The notes under the pieces are model-generated. The model had not been told where the DNA came from. It ran no database searches and worked only from the letters and a program-made list of their open reading frames with translations. A program made the position numbers and the translations under genes. From assembly GCA_032358255.1 (NCBI GenBank), contig JAULBX010025164.1, forward strand, positions 205,443 to 269,442: a DNA stretch of 64,000 nt. The letters run 5' to 3'. The DNA is from Heterotrichella gracilis. Its lineage: Eukaryota; Sar; Xanthophyceae; Tribonematales; Xanthonemataceae. This document shows positions 24,120 through 34,941 of the stretch, one piece after another. The first letter of the stretch is position 1; each line of letters begins with the position of its first letter.

Positions 24120-25640
24120 ATGGTGACCACAAGAGCAGCTTCCAAGGCCCAAGGTATAGCCAATCAGGCGCAGGCAGCTCCCCCCACCAGCCTCCCTCGA
24201 GGGCTGCAACTGGACAGCCTACCAGATGGGGTGCTGAGCCTCATCTTGCTGGGACTTCCCTTCCACAAGCGTGCCCGAGCAACCACGGTGTGCAAGCGCT
24301 GGTACACATTTCTGTGCAGCCAGGGAGTGCTTTGGGAGGTGGTTGAAGTGGGGCACAACTGCCCGAAGGAGCCCCTCCGTCGCCTGACAGCCCGCCACCT
24401 GGCAGCCCACGGGGCCCACATCAGGGTATTAGACGTCAGCCGCTGGTGGGACTCGCAATTTTTCCCGACCTGTATAAGGCTGCTTCGCGCCCTGAACCCA
24501 GATCGGGTGCAGGTTGTGGATGTAGCGCTGCACGGATGGGACGCCGACCCCATGCCCATAACTGTGGAGCTTTTCACAGCACTGGGCCGCCTGCGCAAGC
24601 TGGAGGACCTACTGCTGGCTGTGAGGTTCACCGCTGCTGGCCCGGAGGAGGACTTTGTGGCACCTGAAGACCTGCTTGCATAAAACACGCAATACCCTGC
24701 CAACCTCTCCTCCCTCACCAGCCTGACAATCGACCTCAACGAATGGCCCTACTCCGTGGGATGGGCAGTGGTCCCGGCGATCCGGCAGCCATCCCTCCCC
24801 TCGGTGACCCGAGCCCGGCTTGGCGTGGGCCACGCACACCCTTGTGAACAGCGCCTGATACGGCACAGTAGCATGCTGGCGCTACACCAACTGCCCAACC
24901 TCACACACCTGGAGTTGTTCCTGCGCTGGACTGTGCTGGAGATTGACCTGCGCCCGCTGCGCGCGCTCACTGCGCTCACCTTGATAGTGGGGAACAGCTG
25001 GCTGACGCTGCGAGAGGGAGAGCCCTGGTGGCCCAGCACCCTGCAGCGCCTCACCATCTCAAGCTGGCGTGAGCCGCTAGCACCGGTGTATCAGTTGGCT
25101 GCGCATTGGGCTCGCCTGCTTGCGCCTCCCCTGGGATCACTGGACCTCACCGCCTGCAATGTGACTGCCTGGCAGCAGCACGCCTTACTGCCCCACCTAC
25201 CCCCCACGCTGCGCCACCTAAGCCTGCCACTTGTCAAAATCCCACGAAGGTCCACTACAGAGGTCTTCGATGTACGGCTACCCTCCCTACCCCACCTCGC
25301 TAGCATCCACCCCCCTAGTGATCTCAAAGATGCTGACTTGGGTTTGGTGCTCACCGCTCCAGTCAACCCCAGCCTGCGCCTGGTTGGCTGGCAGCCCAAG
25401 AACAAGGTCAGGGTGGCGGGCGAGGGGGGGTGGATGTTGGCGGATGAAGACGGGATCACACTGCAACGGGTGGCGGCGGGCGGGGGGCCATCAGCGCAGG
25501 AGCGGGTGGCTGTGGTGGAGGGGGAGGGTGGGGAGGGGTTGCCAGGGGAGGTGCAGGGGTTGGGGGATGGTGAGCTTGCAGCTGCGCTGTGCTGGCTGAG
25601 GCGACAATGGGCGGGGGCGGGGGCAGCGGCTGGGGGTTGA
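24120..25640 (+). pseudogene. Intronless F-box/leucine-rich-repeat gene with one in-frame TAA
   Basis: From the ATG at 24120 one reading frame runs 507 codons to the TGA at 25638, interrupted only by TAA at 24681-24683. The first part (187 aa) holds an F-box: LQLDSLPDGVLSLILLGLP, then RARATTVCKRWYTFL and LWEVVEV. Leucine-rich repeats cross the stop in the same frame: LGRLRKLEDLLLAV before it, NLSSLTSLTIDLN after it, then LHQLPNLTHLELFLRW and LDLTACNVTAW. F-box proteins recruit substrates to SCF ubiquitin ligases through SKP1. Lack of introns among intron-rich neighbours suggests origin from a processed transcript. The stop may be a recent nonsense mutation, an assembly error or a readthrough site. 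A truncated F-box-only protein could still be made. Confidence 0.75.
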
Positions 25641-26726
25641 ATGAGATGCAGCGGGACATGCAAGTTTGTGCACAGCGGGCTTGGGTGGGCAGGCCCATGA
25701 CCAAACTATGTGGGGGATGGCTGGCTGGTGCTGGCCAGGCACTCAGGGGTCAAGACTGTGTCAAGCTGTGGAGAGTGGTACCGGATTTGTGTGACGGGGC
25801 AGGGGACTATTGGAAGGGGAAGGGAAGGGTGGCGTGTGTGTGTGTGTGCCCGCCTCAGTCATCCGAGAAGAATGTCAATATGTCACATGCCTCTCGGCAG
25901 CAATTGGATGCTTACGTGCCTCCAATTTTGTTGTAGAATATTTCAGGAGGGCAGTCCTCTATCTTGCTAAAGTAAATCCCCAACTGTGACGTGTGGGACC
26001 TGATGACATGACATATTGGCGAAAAAGCATTGTCATTTTTTAGTTTCATAAAAGAAAACAAAAATGATTTCATTATCCTGGCCAGGAAGCTGCCCATGAC
26101 CAGGTCATCTTCTGGGGAAAAGCTTGGCAAGTCAAGCGCCCGTTTAAAAGGGCTCTTCACACAGCTTTGTAGGTGCAAACCTCGTCCCTGAGTCTGCCTT
26201 GAGCTTGCCCTAGCGGTAAAGGACCAACCTTCAACCATTCTCGAGGCTTTCGGGACACGCCAGTTGGAGCTGCGGTGTTGCCCAGTAACACCCACAACTG
26301 ACACCAGGTGAGTGCCTGACCTTGCGTGGATGAGTTTAAATGATCCAGTTGGTTGACTCTCTGGGTGTTGGTGGGGTTCGAACGGTGCACGTCGTGTCAT
26401 GGGTTCGAACGTGCATCCCTCTCCTTGCGAAGATCATCGACTTCTTTTCCGAAAGAAGGTGTTGCATCGGCTTGCACAGGACAGGTCCTTTGGCCCAACG
26501 TGTCAGCAATATCTCTGCAAAGCGCCTTAGCTTTATCCCTGTCTGGGCTGCAACACGTGGCTCAATGGCATGAACGCATGGCCTTCTCACTCCGAGACCA
26601 CCAGACCGTTCCACGCGTAACTACACTTCTTGCTGATGCTGACCTTCCTCTGCAACCTGCCTGCAGGTAGCCACCCACTAAGCCTCCGGGTCGCTCGCTT
26701 AGGCCTTGGCGTGCGGCTTGGCCAAG
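25641..26726. other. Intergenic, 3' flank of F-box gene and 5' flank of gene 5
   Basis: No coding exon recognised. A short GT run lies near 25837. GGTTCGAAC occurs twice (about 26376 and 26402), resembling a tRNA T-loop, but no cloverleaf forms. The last bases should be the 5' UTR of gene 5. Confidence 0.4.
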
Positions 26727-28095
26727 ATGGTAAGCACACACAGACATTGCAAGACCATTGCAAAGTCATACCACCGTATGCTCTGCTGCCGTACACGGAA
26801 CACACATAGTTACACAGGAGTGTTGCTCCTTCCTGCTTTTATTTCTGGGCTGTCATCATCCGAGTGCATGCCTCCAACATGCCACTGGATGGGGCTAAGT
26901 CCTTGATCGTTGTCTGAAGTCCCACCTGCCCTCCCACCCACCCCTGACAAACACACGTCACCATTGCCCACCGTAACAGTCTCGATTCATCACATCCGGC
27001 AAACTATGCCCCAATCCAAGTCTGCAACCTCTGGATTGTGAGCTTGACATCTTGAAGCGCCTTTGCATTGCAACCCATGCCCACTGTGTTGCCACAAACC
27101 AACCTCCCTGCCTCCTGCTGCAGTCGGAAGGTGGCTTCCCCCCTCCTCCCGGGGCCTTCCCGCCCCCCCCTGGCGCCGCCCCCTCCGAAGGCCCCCCTAG
27201 CGCCCCCCCTTCCAATCCCGAGAGCTCAGATGGCACCCGCGGCCACGGCTACAACCCATATGGGGGCTACCCACAGCCGGGGTACCCACCGCAGCCTGGG
27301 TACCCCCCACAGCAAGGCTATGGCGCCCCACCTCCATATGGTGGGGGGGGGGGCTACCCACCCGCAGGGTACCCACCAGCCCCGGGGTATGGACCCCCGC
27401 CGGGCGCCTATGGCATCCCGCCTCCACATGCGGCGCCTGTGGCCTACCCCCCGCAGCACGGCTATGGCGCGCCCATGCCCCACGGATACCCCGCACCTGC
27501 ACCAGGTATGGGCAGGCTGATGGCCAAGTTTAGGGTTCAGGGTTTCCGCTAGGGGTCGTGGCACATACACACACCGCCATAGGCCTGCATTAGTAGGGTA
27601 CAGCAACCGAACTAAGTTTCTCCCCACCACTCTACCCTCCCTCCTTAACACCCTGGTGTAGTATATTACACTTTTTGACACCGATCACGGTTTGCCACCC
27701 TGTACCCTTCTGCACCCCTCCTTACCAAGTCCTCAACCCTTGTGTAGGGTGTGGCGCGCACGCCCCCTCCGTTGTGGTAGTCCAAGGGGGGGACCTGGGG
27801 AAACACAACAAGAATCCGTTTTCCTCTTTAACCCATCCCCCAAGCCGCCTGCAGGGTTTGGCACCCCAGTATCTGTCTGCACCCTTTACCATCGTTCACC
27901 CTTCTGAACCCTTCTGTAAACCCTTGTGTAGGGTATGGCTCGCACGCTCCCTCTGTTGTGGTGGTCCAAGGGGGCCACCCTGGCAAGCATGGCAAGCACG
28001 GCAAGTATAAGCACAAGAAGTACAAGCACAAGGGGTGGGGCAAGTTCAAGCACAAGAAGTGGGGCAAGAAGTGGAAGCCAAAGAAGTGGTTCTGA
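26727..28095 (+). CDS. GYPP-repeat (glycine/proline-rich) protein with Lys-rich tail
   Basis: Proposed exons are 26727-26729 (the ATG alone), 27124-27505 and 27932-28095 (TGA), giving about 182 aa that begin MSEGGFPPPPGAFPPPPG. The middle is a run of GYPPQPGYPPQQGYG-type repeats (XYPPX). The last exon gives HGKHGKYKHKKYKHKGWGKF, then more KHKKWGKK and KPKKWF. This order, Pro/Gly/Tyr repeats followed by a His/Lys/Gly tail, resembles plant glycine/proline-rich (GPRP) proteins; their function is poorly known. The two downstream exons are well supported, joining in phase 1 (GAPAPG|GYGSHAP). The first exon is inferred from AAGATG|GTAAGC, the only ATG I found directly before a good donor and in phase 0. 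Confidence 0.65.
27747..27805 (+). repeat. 5' echo of gene 5 last exon
   Basis: GTGTAG acceptor and the first ~55 nt of the last exon (..APSVVVVQGG) are repeated upstream of the intact exon at 27932. The preceding CACCC..CTTCTGCACCC intron tail is also repeated, so the unit spans intron and exon. Confidence 0.85.
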
Positions 28096-28159
28096 GGAGG
28101 AGATTTGTAGGGGATCTGTAGGGTTTGGGGTTTAGGGTTGTGAGGGGAGAGGAGGCACA

Positions 28160-28390
28160 TGTGCACAAACCCTGGCACAAGAGGTGGGGCAAGAAGTGGG
28201 AGGCCAAGAAGTGGTTCTGAGCGGGAGACGCACCCTGGGATGAATGCAACGGGAAGGGGGAGCAGCGATGCAATGGAGGGGGGAAAGTACTGCAGGTGCT
28301 AGCAGGGTGTAGTGCATAGGAGGGGAGGTACAAAAGCTTGGGCACTTAAAGTGGGACAAGGATTGGAAGCCTTAGAAGTGGGTCTGAGGA
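28160..28390 (+). repeat. Two 3' echoes of gene 5 last exon
   Basis: About 28166-28220 repeats the KKWGKKW..KKWF-stop end almost exactly; about 28340-28390 is a more decayed copy. Because this is the terminal exon, these echoes lie in the 3' UTR or flank. Confidence 0.82.
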
Positions 28391-29382
28391 GGATATATGG
28401 GAATGTTGCAGGGTTTTGGGTCTAGGTTTGTGAGGTGAGGGGACGGGAGGCGTGCACTAATTGTTGCAGGGACCACTTTTATGCGCCACACTGAGGTGTG
28501 GTACCAGTTGCTGTGCAAAGCGGTTTGGGGGTTTGTTGCATATTGGGCCATCCACCCTTGCCACCCCCACCCTTTTCCACCTTGACGCCTGATGTTGGCG
28601 TCTGGTCCGGTGTCGTTGTGCGGTTATGGACCAGTTTATCGTTGATAGGTGCAGTGCATTGGATAACATACTAGGATATGTTATTCACTCGATTGTGGAT
28701 CTTGAACTTGTCATTGGTGTAAGTCGTTGAGCAAGTTCTCGAAAAGGTCACTTGCCTCTGCATGCCAACATGCCAATAGCATGCCCATGGCATGGCAGTG
28801 TCGTTGGCAGACATGTTACTCGCTTTCAGCTAACGGAAGTCATTTGCACTATTTTCGTGGGTACCCGGCAGTTGGTGGGGCCTGCCTGCCACGTAACTAT
28901 GCATGCATGCAAAAGTGCACCTCAAAACACAACACATACCATTGTTGTGCACCCACTTGGGTGTTGGCAAGCAAGCAATATGCGCCCCGTTCATCACTGG
29001 CCCAAGGAAGGTCTGCAACTGAGTGATTGCACCAGGGTTTGCACTTGAAAGGGCAACGTGTTGGGCGAGTTGGCCACTTCAAGGAGTGGCAAAATGCATG
29101 GCTGCAGAGTAGGTTCGCCTCCAGTACACGACAGCTGAGTACCACTTACAGTGGCAATAAACCACTCGAGCAGCAAACCCAAGGGACAGCAGGGCTAAAA
29201 ACTGCCAAGGTCCCTAGTATTGTGGACTGGTAATGGCATCACAGCGTTCAGTGTTGTGGTGCTGTAGTGTTTTCCACTAGGGTAATATTGACAGGTGCCA
29301 TTACCCATCCGAGACCCAGTGCCATGGGTGTCACGGAGGGAAAAGGGCACCAAACATCCGCTATGCCATAAGGGAGGGTGCC
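28391..29382. other. Intergenic, upstream of the DNA polymerase X gene
   Basis: No coding region recognised. GCATGCATGC occurs near 28900. Presumed promoter and 5' UTR of the polymerase gene, with no motif I can assign. Confidence 0.4.
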
Positions 29383-32300
29383 ATGTCTGCCAACAAGAAG
29401 CCCAAACTGGATCACGGCCCGATGGCTGGGGTGAAGGTAAAGTCACCTTGCCTTGCCTGAGGCTGTGGGAATTAGCCAGCTAGCTTACCATAACTTCAAG
29501 GCGCGCAGATACACACTGGCTGGTACATGCTTCCTGGGAAGTTGTCCTTACCTCACTGATGCAATGTGGCTGTGGCACTGTGACACTAATGCCCACTCCC
29601 TATTGCATGTGCGCCAACTCCCTTCCGGAATCCCTAGGTGTGTTTCAGCTGGGCCCTAAACCCTAAACCTTACCCTGCATCCCTACCTGGTACGTCACCC
29701 CCGAAAGGGGGGAGCGTGAAGGGCAGTAGCTAATGGGGTGCAAGGCATTAAGCTAGGGTTTTAGCTGGACCCTAAACCCTACACGTACACAAGGCATGTG
29801 GCTCTTAAAGAGCGTGACCCAAGCTGGGGCTTCAACCTTTAACTCTACACCCCCTTTGCAGGTGCACGTTTCCCTCAAGGGGGTTGCGCACAGGGAGAGG
29901 AGGGTCAAGGCGTGGGCGGCGCAGGGTGACAAGCTAGGGTTTCAGCTTGTGGAGGTAAAACCCTAAACCCTACGCCTTACTTTACCGCATTCGCTCTCAT
30001 AGAGACCATCACCGGCATCAGGTAGGGGTGGGGTTGGGTTTGGTGGGTGAAGCTCCAGCACAGCTACTGACATTTCCTCCCCCTTCCCCCCACCCACAGG
30101 ACCCCCACACCCCCAACATCACCCACATAGTCATGGGGCAAAAATCCCACCTCAACCCACCCCCCATTCCAACCGCCGCTTAGACAACAAATCTACATAA
30201 TGTTTACTGAACTGCACTTTCAAAGGCCCCTCTGTACCCCCTGAACAGGATCCCCACACCCCCGGCGTCACCCACATAGTGGTGGGTGAAAACCCCACCC
30301 CAAGCCTTGTGAACAAGCTGCTGGCGCCCCCAACCCCCTCCACCCCCTCCACCCCCCACCCATTACCGGCCCTGGTCAGCGACGCCTGGCTTCAGGCCTG
30401 CATCACCAGGGGGCAGCTGGTGGATGAGAAACCCTATAGGGTGTCGGTGAGCGACTCTGCAGAAGCTGCTGAGGAGCAGGGTAAGTCCGGATTTGGTTTA
30501 AGATTTACGGTTCCATGTTTAGGCCAAGTCCGGGGTAAGTTTCTGGTGGTATTAGTGGGTGGGAGCAGGGTAAGCCCTCCATGCTGTTATCATTCATATT
30601 TTCATTTTGGACTCGGCTCCCACATCCACCCACACTACCTCCACCTCCACCTCCACCTTCAAACTCCCCTTTTGCAGATGCCCCCCCAGGCTCAATTCCA
30701 CCTACCGTCATGTCTAACTGCGCCTCGACTCGTCCCCCCCATCCACACATACTGTTCCACAACGGTGAAAAGTAAATGTATTATTCCCCTTCGTTTGCAG
30801 ATGTCCTCCCTGGCTCCACCCCCCCAGCCGCCTTGTCTGGCTACGCCCGCTGGCTGGGCCACTGGCAGCCTGAGTTTGATGACATGGCGGAAGATGAGCT
30901 GGTGCTGCAGGTGGGAACATGGCGTTTAGGGTTTAGGTTGTAGGGATTAGGGTTTAGGGTGTGTACATGGCATGGTAGTCAGCGATCGATGTTTAGGGTG
31001 TAGGGGTTTATAACAAGGGTTTGGTGGCATGGCTGCAGACAAGCTGGGGTTCAGGCGAGCATACTGGCGTCAGTAATTTTATCGCAAGCTTTTGGTCTTA
31101 CGGAATAAATCTATGAATGACCGCCTTTGTTCATGTCCAAAAACAGTGTTTTATACCAATTTGGAGGTCCCCACCCTTGCGATTTCGCGTCATTTGTCTG
31201 TTTGGGGGGTGTATGAGGAGGTCCGCAGTGCCCGCCTGGGGAATATGAGCAAGCCCCTGGCGCAGGTGCTGTGCCAGCTGTCAAACTTATGTACGTTGCC
31301 AATCCAAATAATAATACGTACTGAAACAGGTCACATACTTGGTGTTTGGTCACCATCCCCCTTCCGAATGCCTGTGCAGGGGGTGTATGAGGAGGCCCGC
31401 AGTGCCCGCCTGGGGAACGAGCCGCTGGTGCAGGTGCTGCGCCAGCTGTCAAAATTTGAGCAGGCGCTGTCCCCAGAGTACGCAAAAGATGACCAAGGGG
31501 ATGACAGGATGGCCAACCGGGATGTGAGTGTTTGCAGGGAATGTGTTGGTGCACTCTTGCGTGTTGTGCTGTTTTCTGGTGTTGTTTATCAAAGGAGATC
31601 CCTAATGCTCGAAATTTACAAACCCCTACGCAATCCCTAGGCAATACCCTAAATTCCACCCCCTGCAGGGCCTCAAATATGCCAAGGTTGCTGCGACGGT
31701 GCGGGGGTGTTCCTACAAGGTGACAAACACGATCAGGGAAAGGGAGATTCCCTTTGTAGGCCCCGCACTGGCCAAGCTGATACGGGAGGTGGTGGATACA
31801 GGCACATGCGAAACCCTGGAGCGCTTCAGGTAGTGCACAGGCGAAACCCTGCACATATGTATACCCTTGTGAAACCCTGCACAAAATGAGACCCTGCCAG
31901 CGCTCGTGCATGCCAAGTGGGTTGCCCCCACAAGGTGAGTATTATGATCAGGGAAAGGGAGATTCCCTTTTGTGGCACTGGCCAAGCTGATACGGGAGGT
32001 GGTGGATACAGGCACATGCTAAACCCTGGAGCGCTTCAGGTATGCTCTGGTAGTGGTCATCATGGGTGCGCACACCGTTTAGGGTTCAGGGATCACGGTT
32101 TACGTTAAATGTGAAGTGGGTGCACTCCCCGCCATATGCAGCCTACACTCATGTATGCACTGCATGGAGCCATCACCGCCACCATCCCCACCACCACAGT
32201 ACCGCCACACCACCACCACCACCACCACCACCACCACTACCCACCACCGCAGGTCCAACCAGATGGTGTACAGTGAGTCAAGGGGGTGGAGGGGGGACAC

Positions 32301-34941
32301 AGTGGGTGCCGCCACCCGAGCCGCCTTCACTCGATTGCCTGGCGTGGGACAGAGGACTGCACTCCAGTGGTGGGAGATGGGCATGCGGTGGGTGAATAAA
32401 TGACATGAGTTACTTTGGGCAGAATATACACCAAAATTTGCGCGTTGTTAGGGTATATATGGGCCCCATGTCTGGCAGTGATGGATGTTGCTAAGGGTTG
32501 CCACAGGGTGGAGACAAGCATGTAGGGTCTGGCTTTTGGGACTAGGGTACGCTGGATGCATCATAAGCCAGCTGTTTCAAAATTCCACTTGATTGTTATC
32601 TGTAGTACTTCAAGCACATCTAATTGCGATCAAAGACATATTGCTTTTAAATGTGGGCATGCGAATGCCACTCTCGTTTATATTTCTCTACCTGTACTGC
32701 CTTTGCGCAGGAGTGCGTTTAGGATTTAGGGTAGCTTACCAAAACCCTCACGCAAGTCTCTTCCCCACACATAGGAGTTACGAAGACCTAGAGCAGGGTA
32801 TCCAGCCAGGGGGGAAACTAACACCAACGGGGGTGTACCCCATGGCGCCGGTTCAGCGATTCTCACTCACCCATCGAGCATCCCTACTTGAGGATTTGCC
32901 CTTGGAAGATATGCAAGAAATGGAGGGGGCGGTGCGGGGGGGTCTGGAAGCGGTGTCAGGTGTGTAAGAAACCCTAGTAGGGTTTTGGCATGTCCCAGGT
33001 GACAGTAAGGGTTCTGTGTGAGTATACAGATCTGAGGAGGGTTTAGGGTGCATTAGCATTGCGAATAAGCCCGATCAATGCCAAATATTGTTCCATGGCT
33101 GATCAATGCTTATCAATGTTCCATGGCTGCTCAATGCTGATCAAAAATTGACTTACATTCATTCCTGATCACTGCTTCAATCGCTGCCCCAGGCCCAGAT
33201 TGGGTCATCAAGATAGGCGGGGCTGCAGCGCACCACACCGCATCGCACGACATAGACTTCTGCAAAATTAGCCCGGTCCAATCTACGTAGGAACAAATCA
33301 ACTCCTGCTGTAGTTTTGATCGCTGATGGTCACCAATGACCACTGACGATTTCTCTCTGATCGCTGCCCCAATCCCCCGCTGCAGGCCCCGGTTGGGTCA
33401 TCAAGATTGGCGGGGGCGCAGCCCGCAGCGCCGCATCACATGACGCAGATTTCCTCATCACCCACCCCTCCCATTCCACCGAGGGTGTCATTACCCCCCT
33501 GGTGGAGTGGTTGATCATCCAGGGGAGGCTGTGGCCAATGCATGAGGCCATGCTGAGGGTCCAAAAGGGGCTGATGCCAACCCACCTTGCGGGTCTGAAG
33601 GTGGGACTAGCAAAGGAGAAGTCGGCTGCCCCCTCCAAGCATCAGATGGACAGGTGGGTGGCGGTGGCGGTGGTGGTGGTGGTGGTGGTGGTGGTGGATG
33701 GGGTTGATGCTGAGGGTCCAAAAGGGGCCTGATGCCCACCCACATTGCTGACATCTCAAACAAGGGCTTGCAAGGGAGAACTGATGCCTTGCGAGGGGGA
33801 CAGAATATGGATTAGATGTCAACTTCATGTCAACTTTACACCCTGTGTCCACAGATTTGACCACCTGTTTGGAATGTACAAGACCATTTCTGGCAAGGCA
33901 AGGCGCATGGACATCATCGTCATCCCATGGGAGGAGTGGGCATTCGGGACCCTGGGATGGATCGGGTCCCGGCAGTTCCTGAGATTCATGCGGGGGTTCG
34001 CCAAGGACTGCGGCATGTATCTGAACTCTCACGGGTAGGGTGGGGGCCGGTCAAGGTTGTGGTTATACAATGTACAGTTAAGGAAAGAAAGAAACTTGAA
34101 GCGTGGTACACCCCTGCTGGTGTTTTACTTCCTGGTATCATTGGGCACATGGGAAATTAGTTGATGTTTTAAAGCGCCAATGATTACAAAGGATATGGTA
34201 GGGGAAAGAGCACCACATCTCCCTTCATTCAGGCTGTTTTGCAAGATCCCCCCATGCGTCAAAGGCCGGTCCTTGAATACTCTCTCCCGGCAGGGCACAG
34301 GGTTTTTTTTTTTTTTTTTTTAATTTCCGTTAGTGTTGGCTTGCCCTGCCAAGAGCTCTTTGCAACCTTCGTTTGGCACCGATGAAAAGGAAATAAATCC
34401 ACGTTGCAGAACCCCATTTCACGTCCCTTGTTTCCAGGCTGTTTTGCAAGGGGAATGGCAGCACCGATGCCTGGCAGATCCCCTACGAGGGGCCACCCAT
34501 GCGGCGGGAGAGGGGGGCGGGCCCCAACCCCCACCGCGCCACCCGCCGCCTGGTGGCTGAGTACCCACCCGGGTGGTCGGCGCAGAGGTGGGTGCTGGGG
34601 TGTGTAGCATAACCCTGTGTAAAGTTTGTAGCTGAAGTCTAAATCCTGGTTTCCAAACCCTCGCTTGCATTATTCCACAGCTCAAGCATAGGTGGTGGTT
34701 GTGCGTTTGGGTTCCCCTAGTGAGCCCTGCTCACTGAGCATCACTGATGCCGCCATGGCTGCAGCTCAATGTTTGGCCCTACTAGTATTTATTCATCTGT
34801 CAAAAGGGTCAGATTTTAAATTTTAAACAAGTTGACAATGTGTGCCCATGTTTTATGCGCAGGCGTGTTACAAAGGAGGAGGATGTGTTTGAGCTGCTGG
34901 GACTGCCATACAGGCCACCGCACCAGAGGAACTGCTTCTAG
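29383..34941 (+). CDS. Family X DNA polymerase, Pol mu/TdT type, with N-terminal BRCT
   Basis: Twelve exons join to about 596 aa: 29383-29436, 29862-29954, 30249-30480, 30801-30910, 31380-31523, 31669-31829, 32253-32387, 32775-32959, 33386-33653, 33855-34034, 34438-34587, 34863-34941 (TAG). Residues ~19-125 form a BRCT domain (RRVKAWAAQGDKLGFQLVE, VTHIVVGE, LVSDAWLQACITRGQLV). The 8-kDa domain (~164-265) contains IPFVGPALAKLIREVVDTG. Palm residues are H389-D390-A-D392 (HDADFLITHP) and D480 (RMDIIVIP). LGWIGSRQF at ~494-502 matches the GWTGS motif of Pol mu and TdT rather than the YFTGS motif of Pol lambda. The usual GGxxRG reads GGAARS here. These enzymes fill or extend ends in non-homologous end joining in the nucleus. 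Basic MSANKKPK at the start could aid nuclear import. Confidence 0.88.
30100..30165 (+). repeat. 5' echo of Pol X exon 3
   Basis: CCCACAG acceptor then DPHTPNITHIV, a copy of the exon 3 opening DPHTPGVTHIV. The intact exon starts at 30249. Confidence 0.85.
30678..30730 (+). repeat. 5' echo of Pol X exon 4
   Basis: TTTTGCAG acceptor followed by ATG(C/T)CC.CCC.GGCTC, a degraded copy of the start of exon 4 at 30801. Confidence 0.65.
31206..31290 (+). repeat. 5' echo of Pol X exon 5
   Basis: GVYEEVRSARLGN..PLAQVLCQLS repeats the beginning of exon 5 (GVYEEARSARLGNEPLVQVL), upstream of the intact exon at 31380. Confidence 0.87.
31928..32040 (+). repeat. 3' echo of Pol X exon 6
   Basis: Repeats the end of exon 6 from TIREREIPF to ERF and the GT donor, with a frameshift and a TAA, so it cannot replace the intact exon at 31669-31829. 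Confidence 0.85.
32170..32250. repeat. (CAC)n microsatellite in Pol X intron 6
   Basis: An imperfect CAC/CCA run directly precedes the acceptor of exon 7. A reverse GGT run lies at 33656-33700 after exon 9. Confidence 0.8.
33190..33270 (+). repeat. 5' echo of Pol X exon 9 (catalytic exon)
   Basis: PDWVIKIGGAAAHHTASHDIDFC repeats the start of exon 9 with the HDxDF signature still visible. It is followed by non-matching sequence. The intact exon is 33386-33653. A shorter internal echo (MLRVQKG) lies at about 33697-33755. Confidence 0.8.
34229..34262 (+). repeat. 5' echo of Pol X exon 11
   Basis: TTCAGGCTGTTTTGCAAG followed by ATCCCCCCATGCG matches two blocks of exon 11 (LFCK and PMR) with the middle deleted. 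A poly-T run (about 34301-34320) follows. Confidence 0.6.

Noticed and set aside
24681-24683. Alternative genetic code with TAA as a sense codon
   Set aside because: Other genes in the window end naturally at TAA (8945, 61770), TGA and TAG, so TAA is a normal stop here.
26320-26430. tRNA-like motifs (TTGGTTGA and two GGTTCGAAC)
   Set aside because: Spacing between D-loop-like and T-loop-like words is too short for an anticodon arm, and acceptor stem pairing is absent. At most a decayed tRNA-derived element.
33656-33700. Poly-Val/Gly coding from the (GGT)n run
   Set aside because: The run begins just after the donor of polymerase exon 9, so it is intronic.
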